From positions 328,852-392,851 of the forward strand of contig CAWUHX010000307.1 in assembly GCA_963922205.1 (NCBI GenBank): a stretch of 64,000 nucleotides of DNA. The letters are read 5' to 3'. Both the position numbers and the translations under genes were made by a program. How positions within the stretch are numbered: position 1 is the stretch's first letter; each line of letters starts with the position of its first letter. Shown one piece after another: positions 49,101 through 61,100 of the stretch. This DNA is from Romanomermis culicivorax (Eukaryota; Nematoda; Enoplea; Mermithida; Mermithidae). The notes below the pieces were generated by a model. That model searched no databases. It had not been told where the DNA came from and saw only the letters and a program-made list of their open reading frames with translations.

Positions 49101-52100
49101 GGCCCGCAGGTGGCAAGTGGAGAGAGCAACGCGGACCACCAGTGGCCATCTTACTGTAGCGCACGTCGGTACGCGTGCGCTGGTCTCTCTCTGTTCATTG
49201 TTCGTTACGTATATTTTACGTGTATTGTTATTTTTCTTTACTAGTTGTGTGCCCCGCCGGCCACCACTAGCACGCATTAGCCGCCTCCCACCACGCCTTT
49301 TTCGTCTTTGCTCGCCCGTGCGTGGGAGTAGATTTGTTATTATCATTTTATTTTCGTCTCGCCCATAACGTTTTGGTCACGTAAGTTTCGTACGTTTTTG
49401 TATAATAATAAATAGGTAGGAGAGTCCCTTTATTTTAGTAAGTGAGAAAAGAAGGGAGACAATTAAAGAAACTAAGTTTTCTTTAATTGTTGGGCTAATT
49501 ACTGTCGGGGTTTAAGTACTAGTAATTAAGTAATCGGGTAGACGTGGGCGTGGGACGCACGTACATTAAGGCCGCAACCTTGGAATCCCAATCCTGCATC
49601 ACACCGCATCACCCCGACCGCAAAACAAGATATAACACTGGTGACCGTTTGGATTGTACGTTGCCGCTCCCCGTTGTTGCGTCGCATCCGGAGAAATTAA
49701 AGTATTCAAAATTCGACCCCGCCGTAACTGCGCCAAAGGGTACAAACGAGGTTATTATACCTTGAGAAAAAAGATGCCAACGGTAAGCCACACACCGCCG
49801 GACTTCACTCGATTTCCGTCGCGTTCCAGTTCTCCCAACGCCGCCACAGCCGCACGCTGCGCTTTAAGTTTTGACCAGATGATGTTGCCGCGACCGTCAA
49901 ATATTACGCAATCGGCAGCGGTCCCCGCGGTAAGCCTCCCGCCCCATAATCCGCCCTTGTCTAATTTCAGCACTCCCGCACTGGACGGGACGGCACAGCC
50001 GCAAGCACCGCTCATTCCCGCAACCGCGGCGACCAACAATTCCCAAACTCCGCGGTTTGGACACCAAAATACTCACGCCACCGCCGAAAATCGTCTCAAC
50101 GCGCCGCCCGCATCGCAAATGCCGCCACCGCCCGCGCCGGCTCGAAGTAATGATGACCAAATTGTCGCCAGAACCGACTCTTCCGAATCCTTTGTCAATA
50201 TCGAACCGCCGCAAGCCCCAGCCGCCACCCGTGCTTCAACAAATGATCACCGCAGCAGTCTCGCTATCGCAAACGCCAACGAAGTCCAAAATTTTCGCAT
50301 AGAAGCACGCGACGCGCTGGAACAATTAAACACCGCCGCCGCGCGTATAACTAACAATGTCCCCACGGTACAAACCATTGATCAAATTATCGGCGCCGTC
50401 TCCGATCAATTCCAAGCCCAACAATTACGCGTTCAACGCGAAATTCAAGAACAAACAAAAGCCACTAACGCGCGTTTCGCCGCGCTCGCCGAGCAAATGC
50501 AACAATTGATTTCCACAACTGCCGCCGCGACGCACGCGCGTAATCCGCCTACACCAAGACCGCCGCCGGTGTCCTCACGGTTTCACGGCGAGGAGACAAG
50601 AGATGTTTATATCCCTAACGAAACTCTCCGTGAAACTGAACCGGCTCCAGTCTTTGGCAGGCTACCAAACCAGGTCAAACCCAAAGCACCGTCGACGGAT
50701 ACCTTGTATAATAACGAATTCGCCCGCAGTACGCGCGCCGATGACGATTTACACCGCTCCGCGCTTCAAAGACGCCCACCGCCCGCGGCAAACCAATTTG
50801 GCTTTTCAGATTATCCACCCGACGATTATTATGAACACCCGCATCCTCGGTACGACATGCCGCGCACGTCTCATCGTGAAGAAGATAGCCGCATCAAAAC
50901 AATCGTCGACAATATGCATCCGTTGATAATTGACGGCGCCGCAACGAATAAACGCCTGTTACGCTTCTTCATACGACTGGAAAATGAGTTCGGCTACGAC
51001 GCCTCCAATCACGTAAAGATGAGTGCCCTCCGCCGACTCACCCGCGATACGCCGAGCGACATGATCCAAGATATGACGCGGTACGAAGACGCCAAACATT
51101 TGCTTATGTTCCAGTTGGCGCCCGATTGCAATCCGATGACTCTTAAACGTGAACTTGCGTCAATCACCCCAGAAGCTGGAGAGGAACCCGCCGCATTCTT
51201 GAGTAAGGTAATGACTTATGTACAACTATTGTATCAGCATGAAGATCAAACTTTCCGGCATAAACAAGTAATTGATACCTTTTTGACAAAAATGCCTGTT
51301 TTCTATCAACTCACAATTGGCGAACAAGCAAAGGGTTTCACAAATGTTCAACAACTGGCCGACGCCGTAGCCAAAGCCCGTAGTGTCCTCAACGCAACTA
51401 AAGCCGAAATCGGAACTGCGGAACGACCCATTCTGGTAAATCAAGCTGATCAAGACCCACCGCCTCCGAAGTCGCCGCAACCGTTTGATCGCCGTTTTGA
51501 ACGCCGCCGCAGCATGGACCGTCCTCAAAACCGCTACCGCGAGCGCTCTCCCTCAATGGACCGCAGGACGCAAAACACGGGGATGCAGCCCAATAAATTC
51601 GTCTCTTTCCAACCACAAGCAATTGAACCACCGCCGCCGCAACCACCGCGCACGGAGATGCTCCTGGAACAATTGATTCAACGATACGACCGCGACTATG
51701 AAGAAAGAAAATCTCGACAACGCCCTGAAGAAACGGTACCCAACAATAGGCAACAAAGTCCGCGCCATCCATCTCAAAACAGAGAGCCGTACGCAAATCG
51801 TTTTGACCGATCCGCCAGCAGAGACCGCGCACGCCCGGCGCAACCTACAGGTCTGTGGTGCGACGCTCACAAATCCCGCACTCACAACACAGAAGATTGC
51901 GTCTGGCTCAAACGGCAAAACGCTCAACAACAAGCCCGAACTGAACCAAATCGCTCAAATTATGCCGCCCAACCACGGCAAGTTGACTTCCGAAATAATT
52001 CAAACGACGTCCATGGACAACGCGATTGGCGACCCCGCCGCGGAGGACCGCCCCAACGTGGAGCGAACTACGCCCGCGGCGCGCGAAACCATTTCTATGA

Positions 52101-55100
52101 AGGTAATCCTATACAACGCCCAAATGATTTTGTTCAGAACACCTACGCCGTCTACCCGAACCACCAATTTCCGGCGCCGTGGGAACAACATATCCACTAC
52201 AACGCGGTACCGGCTCCATACGTCACAACGCCAACGGATTCATCACGCGCCAGTTCTCAATCTTCAGAAATGCAAATTACCCTACCCGCCCTTCCGGCAC
52301 CAAACACCGCGCCCGCACCTGCGCTCGAAACACGCATTAACAATCATTCAACGTCCGCGGCCAATATGGTCGTTCCATCCAAAGAAATTGCTTCCGCCGC
52401 GCCGATTGTCAGCCCCGGCATCGTCCGTTGGAACGCAACAGGCCGCGCTTTTCAAGATCCCTGTCATATTCGTTCGTCCGTTTGTCAAATTGATAATCTA
52501 ACGCCATCTTCCAAATCGTTTGTCCGCAAATACGCTTCTACGAGAGCCTTTCAAATCCCAATCAAAATAGGAGCCGTCAAAGCACACGCGCTCATCGACA
52601 CAGGTGCCCAATGTTCCGTACTATCATCAGGTTTGGTCAAACGCGCTTTCGACAAGCAATCGCTTCAACTCCCGATATGTGGAAAAATTAAAGTAGCCGA
52701 CGGCGCCGTAGTCAACGCTCACGGCCCGGTAGTTGTCACAATGGAATCCGCCTTCGGAGAGCACATGATCAAATGCGTAATCCTTGACGACGACGGAAAC
52801 GATCAATTCATCATCGGAACCGATTTCCTCGCGCACCCCGACATCCACGCCATTTTAAACTTCAAAGACAATTATATCGAAATTCAAGACGTTAAACTGC
52901 CGCTCAAAGTAATCGCCTCGATCCGCCCGCAAACGGAATTATTTCTCAACGCCGCTAACGACAACGTTTTAGAAGAGATACCAGAAGACGAACGAGTAAG
53001 TTGTTATGATGATAAATCTGATATTTTTAGTCAACCCGAAGAAATCGAAGTCGAACAACCGAGTCGGCAGGCTCAACCTGGTCCACACCAACCGCCCCCT
53101 AGGCGGTTGGAGGTTACAGAGCTCGCCGAACCAATTTTTCTCGTCGCCCAAGCTTCCATTTCAATTTCGCCGCACTGCCAACAATGGGTCAAAAGTAGCG
53201 TTTTTCCCACAACATCGGCGACAGTGCCCGACGTGATTGTACAACCACTCGCCACGGATAACGTTGCCGCAGAGCTCCCAGTCGAAACCGCAGTGGTCAA
53301 CATCACCAACGGCCATTGTCCGCTCCTTTTCATCAACAATACGCCGAACAGTATAAAACTACGACCAAACCAACTCATTGCGATGGCAAAGCACACGCTG
53401 GAGTATTCCGAAACCCACGCCGATTGTCAGATAGCAACCGCCGCCGCCGACCGCGACTTAACCGACCACGAGCCGGCCGCATTGGACAAGTCATTCCCTG
53501 GCAACACCGCTCAACAAAAGCTGGAATACGCCCTGAACAAAATGACGGAAAAGACGTACGTTTCTACCGCGCAAAAAGAGAGGGCCCTCAAGATGCTCCG
53601 ACAGCACCGCGATGTTTTCAGCCTCCCCGGCGATAAACCAACTATTACCAGCGAATTGACCGTCAGCATCGATACCGGCACCGCAAAACCAGTTTCCCGC
53701 CATTACTACCGCGCCGCGATGGAACAAAGACCGATTGTACGCCGCCATATCCAAGAAATGCTTGACAACGATTTTATCGAACCATCCCGCTCGCCCTGGG
53801 CCGCACCGCTATTTTTGGTAAAGAAAAAAGATGGCTCTTGGAGACCCGTTGTTGACTACCGCGGAATCAACGATGTTACGCCGAGCGACAAATTCCCAAT
53901 CCCGCGCATCGACGACTACTTGGACGCAATGGGACACGCAAAATTCTTCACCACGCTCGACCTCAAAGCCGGGTATTGGCAAGTACCCCTCGACGTCGAT
54001 TCCCGTGATAAAACAACCTTCATTTGCCAAGAAGGTTTATTTCGATTCAAAGTTTTGCCTTTCGGCTTGAAAAACGCGCCCGCCGAGTTTCAACGTTTAT
54101 TGGAAAGAATTCTCCGCCCGTACATTTGGAAAATTTGCCTCGTTTACATAGACGATATTATTATTTTTTCGAATTCGTTTGAAGAGCATTTGGAACACCT
54201 TCAAATCGTTTTTGACGCCCTCCGCGCGGCCAACCTTACGCTTCGACCCGACAAATGCGAGTTCCTGCCGCCGCAAGTAAAATTCTTGGGACACCTTCTT
54301 AGCGCCCGCGGAATCGCCGCCGATCCCGAAAAAGTCAAAGCGATCGCCGACTACGAATTCCCGAAGACTAAAAAAGGTATGCAAAGTTTTTTAGGTCTAG
54401 TTCAATGGTGCAAGCGATTCATTCCGAATTTGGCAACATTGTCCAGTCCTTTGTACGGACTCCTACGCAAAGACGCCCAATATTTCGCCACGGATGAACA
54501 TCACGCCGCTTTCAAAGGCATCAAAACAGCCCTTACATCTTCGCCCTTTCTCCGCTACCCGGTTTACGATGGCAAAGCTCAATTCATTATTCAAACCGAC
54601 GCTAGTACGACCGCCATCGGAGCAATTTTGTATCAAGAAAACGAAAACGACCAATGGGTCATCGCCTACAATAGCCGCGTACTCACCGATGCCGAAACCC
54701 GCTACAGTACAACTGAGCGTGAATGCCTCGCCATCGTATACGGCTTCCGGATGTACCGCCACTATGTGTACGGCCAGAAAGTTATTGTCCGCACTGACCA
54801 CAAGCCCCTTGAGTGGCTCAAAGACGAGAAACACCGCAATTCACGACTTCAGCGCTTCGCGATCAGCTTACAAGATTACGATTACAAAGTGGAATATGTT
54901 AAAGGTAAGGATAACGCTTGCGCTGATTTTTTATCTAGGAAAGATGACCGCGACAAATGCCCGATCCAAAACGCTGAAAATTTGACCGCCAAGATCTTCC
55001 GTGAAAATTTTCACCCTGCTGGTGCAACTACGGAAACCGACTTAACGGTACCGGAAACACGCCCAGCAGTGGCTCCACTATTCACGGAAGTCGACGCCGA

Positions 55101-58100
55101 AATCAACGCCATCACCCGTGCGATGACAAGAAAGACCATCAGTTCACCCACACTCTCTAATTCAATGCCTAAGGATGCCGACCACGAACCGCCTCCGGCC
55201 GAAGCCATTACGATTGCCGCTCACGAACATGTTTTAAAAGCCCAAGCCGCAGATCCAGCCATAACGAAAATCATCGCCTCTCTCAAGACGGATAATGCCG
55301 CCAAACACCCGCCGATTTTCTTCCTCGAAGATCAACTTTTGTACCGGCATATCAAAGATGTCAAGCAATTAGTCGTACCTGCCTCATTGGTCGACCAAAC
55401 TCTTCATCAATTCCACGGCGCAAAGATTTTGAATCACCAAGGAACCAATCGTACGCTAGCCGCCATTAAAGCTCACTTTTGGTGGCCCCGCATGGAAGAG
55501 GACGTTCGGGATTGGATCAAAACCTGTAAAATTTGCCAACTAACAACACCGCGCACGTCACCGCCTCCGCCGTTGTTGCCAATTCAACCCAAGCATCCAT
55601 TCGAAATTGTGGCTACCGACATCGTCAACATTTCGCCAGTAGGTGAGAAGCGTCCCTACGTTATTGTTTTTCAGGATTACTTTACGAAATTCGTATCCGC
55701 GCACCCGATTCCGGATCAGAAAGCCTCAACAATAGTGGAATGTTTTATCAACAACGTCGTCCTTACGCACGGTAGCCCACTTGTACTCCTTTCCGATCAA
55801 GGTGGATGCTTTACGTCAAAACTCATGCAAGATATTTGTGAACTTCTCAAAATTCGAAAAGTCAAGACAACGGCGTACCACCCCCAGTGCAACGGAATGG
55901 TCGAACGTTTCAATCAAACATTGATCGCCCAACTCAAAAAGTATACCGCCGACGATCCAGACAACTGGGAGCGTTACCTGCCCTACGCCGTGTTCGCTTA
56001 CAACGCCACGCCGCATACAGCCACACGACATTCGCCGTTTAGTTTATTACGAGGATATGAACCGCGCATCACTTTCGACTACGATTGCGCCCGCCGCCTC
56101 ACCTTGCCCTTGAATTACGACGCTTATCAACATATTCTAACGCAAGCCCAACTTAAGATGCACGAAAAGATCAAAGCTAACCTCGATGCCGCAGCCGCCG
56201 CCAGCAAAGAATATTTTGACCGCAAAGCTCGAAGACGCGACTTCGCCGTCAACGACTTAGTTCTTTTGACCAACACGCGAAAAGCCAACAAAATTCAACC
56301 CGACTTCATCGGGCCTTTCCTCATCACGGACGCTTCCCGCGCAGCCGAAAACGTTGTTACCATTGACGCACTCGACGCGCCCGGCCGCCCGCAGACCGTC
56401 TCCATAACGCGTCTAAAACCGTTCATCCCACGACCGGCAAAGAATACTTTTGACAACGAAGAAGGCGGACCCCGCACGCCCCACACTTCCCGCCGGCAAT
56501 AGTTCGCTTTGAAATTTTCTTTTTGTGATACGGCGCTCATCACGCCGCGTTGTACATAATCTTTGCGTTTGTTTAATTTAGATCATGGCGACCTCGATAA
56601 CGAGCAACGATGCACGGCAGTTCCAACGTTTCCACGCAATCCATCGTTTTTGCCCTCAACCGACTTTACAATGTCACTTTACACCCGGTCTCGGTTTCCA
56701 CACTTACGCAATAAGAGGGGGTTTCTTCTATAATGTTAGGTTCTGTTTGGCGCGAGGCCATTCGGTTTACTTCCGCCCGACCCTGGCCGCTATCACTCTC
56801 ATAAGACTAATTGGGAAAGGTTGATTTTACTCTCCATTAACATAGTGGTGTTTGTGTTGCTTTTCGTAATGATAGTGTTTGCATTTTCCTACTTTACACT
56901 TTTTTCACCTTTCAGCGGCTTATTCTTTTTACTATTTCATTTCCATCTTTCGCTTCCATCAGCAATAGTCGCATTTTCCAGCCGCTCTCAAAAATTTTAT
57001 TTTTTCAATATGGCGACGCCGTCGACCGCATCATCCTCCACGGCCAACGACCCTCCGCCGTATCGCGAATCGATAAACGTAAACGAACGTTACGTCCGCT
57101 GGGCCGAACGGCAGCCCCACCAAAACGATTTAAGTTTCGCCTGCGACGGTATTTTCTCATTTTATGCTTTTGCTGCTTATACTTGCATGTTTTTTGCTTG
57201 GGACCCCATGAGTATCTCCCCCTCTGTAGTCTTGGGTCAGAGTTCCATGGTCAGCCGCCGCGATCTCGTCATCGTCAAGTTGTGGCCTTCTCAGTCCACA
57301 ACCGGCCGCTGCCTTGATCTCCGCATACCACAACTCTCGTTATCTCGCTATCGTAGCCCGATCCAGTTGTCCACGTGCGCCCATCAAGGTGACATCGCCG
57401 CCCAAGCCAACGCCGCCTCAAAGCATATGTCCTTCTAACGAATTGACGACACCACACCGTTTCCCTCTTGGTTCACGTTTACATCATCCTTAAAACCCCA
57501 TGTCGTTCATTCGACGTGGCGTCCCATGTGTCACTGATGAGTATCACATTCGCTCTTGTTTAGAAAACAACGTCAAACGCCTAACTCGCGTCGCCGATTT
57601 AGAGTCGTGGTACATTTCCATGTACGCGCGACCCCCGAACGTCTTGCCGCCGCCGATCTTCCTTTCACCCGGAAGTTTGGGACAGGCCTTGGCCGTCCAA
57701 CCCACACCAAACTTCCGTGGCTACACGCTGGTCGGCTTTGACACCGAATCCATCTCGGCCGCCGATTTCAAACAATTTCAATGCACCGTTCAAATGCCAG
57801 CCGACCTCACGGCGTCTAGTTACCCCCGCTACGTTCAACTCGCGTTTCCGAATGGCACAATGTTCATCTTCGAAACGTTCACCGCCACCCCAGAAGATTG
57901 GACCGCGCTTTTCGCCCTAGTCGACGGCGACCACACCATCGTAGTCTCTTTCGATGGAGCCGACGACTGGGCGGGAATCTACGCGCTTCTGGGCACTCAA
58001 TTTCGCACCGACCGGCAAAAGAAAAACAAAGATCCCGTCGTGAAAGCAATCCACTTCGACGCGTACCGCGTCATCCGCAATATCGACATATCGCCGTCAC

Positions 58101-61100
58101 TGTACGAATTGGCCCGCCGAATCGGTTTCTTTCCGGAAAAACGCACGCTCAAAGCCACAGTCTCCGCAATGTGGGCGCTAGACGTCTCAAAGCTCACCTT
58201 GCGCTTTCCTCACGCTCTACGCTTTTTCAACAATCCAGCAACGTCGTTTCTACAATCCGACGTTTTGGCCTACGCGGCCCTCGACGCCTACTATCCGCTG
58301 TTATTGTTCCTGGCATTCGGCCGTTACGGCTTCATCCCCGAGGTCTACAACGCGCCCGCGTTGTTCCCCCACGACTCGTTGGACGCCGCCGAAATCGACC
58401 ACCTCGCCGAGTACGTCATCGCCACTTTTCACAACGTCGCGCTGTCGGATGTCTTGCCTCCCGACTACGCCAACCGGATCTACCCGACTACGTCACAAGT
58501 GGCCTTGCCCGCGATTATGCGAGATGAAGTTCTTTCCGCATACAAATTTTTTATGTATGATTGCACATCGTCCGACCACGGTCGGTCTTTCTGTTTAGGA
58601 ACGGTTCCCAACGGTTTCAAAGACGTCAAATCCTTGACGCGGACAACTCACCCGAAGCTTCTTCCCGTTCCGAAAGTGCCGAAAAAGAAGAAAAAGAAAC
58701 AGAAAGACGAATGGAACAAGTCACCAGACGTCTCCGACGACGAAGACCCGGCTCTAAAACCGCAATCAGTGTTCGATGATCCTAAACGTCTTCAAGCAGC
58801 CGTTACGTCGGCCATGAAAAGCAATCTCACCCATCGCATCATCGAGTTGCTCAACTTCCCGCTTTCACCGATATACAAGTTGGCCGTCCGCGATCGTATG
58901 CCTTACAACGATCCCAACTTGCGGCCGCTTCCCCACGAAGTCGAAGATCTTTGGACCGAACGCGTAGCCGCCGACCAACCCCTACGCGAGCGCACTTATA
59001 ACGGTACCCATTATCGTTATCACCCCTCAACCATCCTTAATTTTTTACAGGTTGATGGAGAATGGTTCCGGAAGCTAACGACTTTTATGCCGTTAGCAGC
59101 GCTTCTAGCTTCACCATGCTCCGCCGCGGAATACGCCTGGGTCAATGACGTCCTCCTCCGCCACGCGCAATCAATGACGCCAGATACACGTGCCGTGTTC
59201 TACGAGTGCATGTGGTACCGCAGCGACGGCAACCCCAATTCGCTCCTCACGACTTGGATGAACCGCATTCCGGAACGCGAGCCCAGTTTTTCGGCCGACT
59301 CGAGCACGTTTATATGCAACCGTTTCGCGTTACGCCCGATCGTGTTCGACGAAAACTTCCACATGGAAACGTCGGTCGAAGAAGTCGAAATCGATGAAAA
59401 CGATTACACGGCCAATCCACATAGCCGTTTCCATTTTTATTCGACGTTCATCGCGCTCATCGACCATCAAAACCGCCTTTCGTTCCCCGCGCCGGTGTAT
59501 GCGTACCCCATGCCGACTACGGCTTCGGTGCACACGCTCACCGCCGAGGAACTCCTCGACCGCCCCACCGACGTTGAAGTTGAACCCGCCGACGATGAAC
59601 TACTTGAAACGCCAATTTTCGATCTCAACATAGCGAAGCTGCCGCCGTCAACAGACGTGTCGGCCCTTCCTATGGTACCCGCGCCTTCCGATATTACCGC
59701 AACTGCCACGCAAATCAACGATTTCCTGAAATTGACGCTAGACGAAATTTCCAACATCGCTCCGGCCCCGATGGACGAGTCCACACCCGTCCAACCCGCC
59801 GCGATTGACTCCGAGACAATGACGTCAGAGCAAATGTTGACTGACATACCCGAAGAAAGTATGGTGGACCAATCCACGTCTATGGACGTCGCCTCTATGG
59901 AACCAGCCGCTGCGCCTATCACCACGGCACCCGCTGTGGATCCACGAATATATTTGGTGACGCCGGCCGTTTTGCCGGGACCTCCGCTTATCGCTACTGT
60001 TGCCGCAGCCAGGTATAGTGCTCCTGTACGTTTTTCGCAACAGTTTATTTCAGCTCCGCAATGGGACGCTTTGGCCGCAGCACTGACCGCGCATCATTTC
60101 CCGCCACCGCCGCCAGGTATGCTATTTCCTGAGCACCAATGGAAAGATTTCCCCGAATCGTTGAAAGAACAAATACAACAAATTTTGGTGCCGCAACCGA
60201 CGTTGATCGCTCCGGCCCCGCAAGTACCTCAAATGGCTCCCGCGATGGCCCAACCTGTCACGCAATTACCGGCTCCGTTACCGCCGCCGGTCATATCGCA
60301 ACCGCAAGCGATCTCGCAACCGCCGCAATCAGCGATTCTACCGCCGCCGACGGCGCCTGTGGATGTCCAAACCCCACAGGCACCCAGCACGTCCGTGCCG
60401 GCTTTAGATCGCTATGGTAATCCCATCCGAAGACCCGGGCGGTACGAACATTCGATAAAAAGAAAACAACAGCTTCAGGACGAATCGGCGTACCGCAAAT
60501 CTCACAAGACCAAAACATCGGACGAACCGAGTACACGGCGTACGCCGCCACCCAGCACTTCGCGTGCTGAGCGCGGCCGAACGCCCAGTGAGCGCACCAC
60601 TCGACGCCGTGAACAACGCGATAAGCAAAGAACCCGCGAAGAAGCCGAACGCTCTTCGCACGCTACGTCAACGCCGAAACCCAAACGCGATTCTTCCAAA
60701 ACACACCACGAGTCCCATTCTCGTGATGACCGCCACCGAAAAGAAACGAAACATACCCCAGCAACCGGCAGGGATAGCCGCCAACACGAACGCCGCGATG
60801 ACGCACCGCCGCATCGTACTCAGAGCGAACAAACCCGTAAGGTGCACACAACGGGTTTTTACGAAGAACACTATCGCCATGGTTTCCGCCGTTCACCGAC
60901 GAAATTGACCGACTATATTAGCCCATTGCACCGAGACGCCGAAATCCAGCGCCGCCTGGAAGCTCTAAAGAATCCGCCGAAAGATGAATTTAAAACTCCG
61001 CTCCCGCCGCCTCCTATGGACGTGGAGCCCGCAAAACCCTCGACTACGCCTACGGTAACGTCGCAGCCGCCCACGGCTCCGACAACCGCCATATCGACCA

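Noticed and set aside
49086-49368. Open frames inside the 5' LTR (repeated at 62649-62931)
   Set aside because: They occur identically in both LTRs only because the LTRs are identical; no domain or start context supports a gene.
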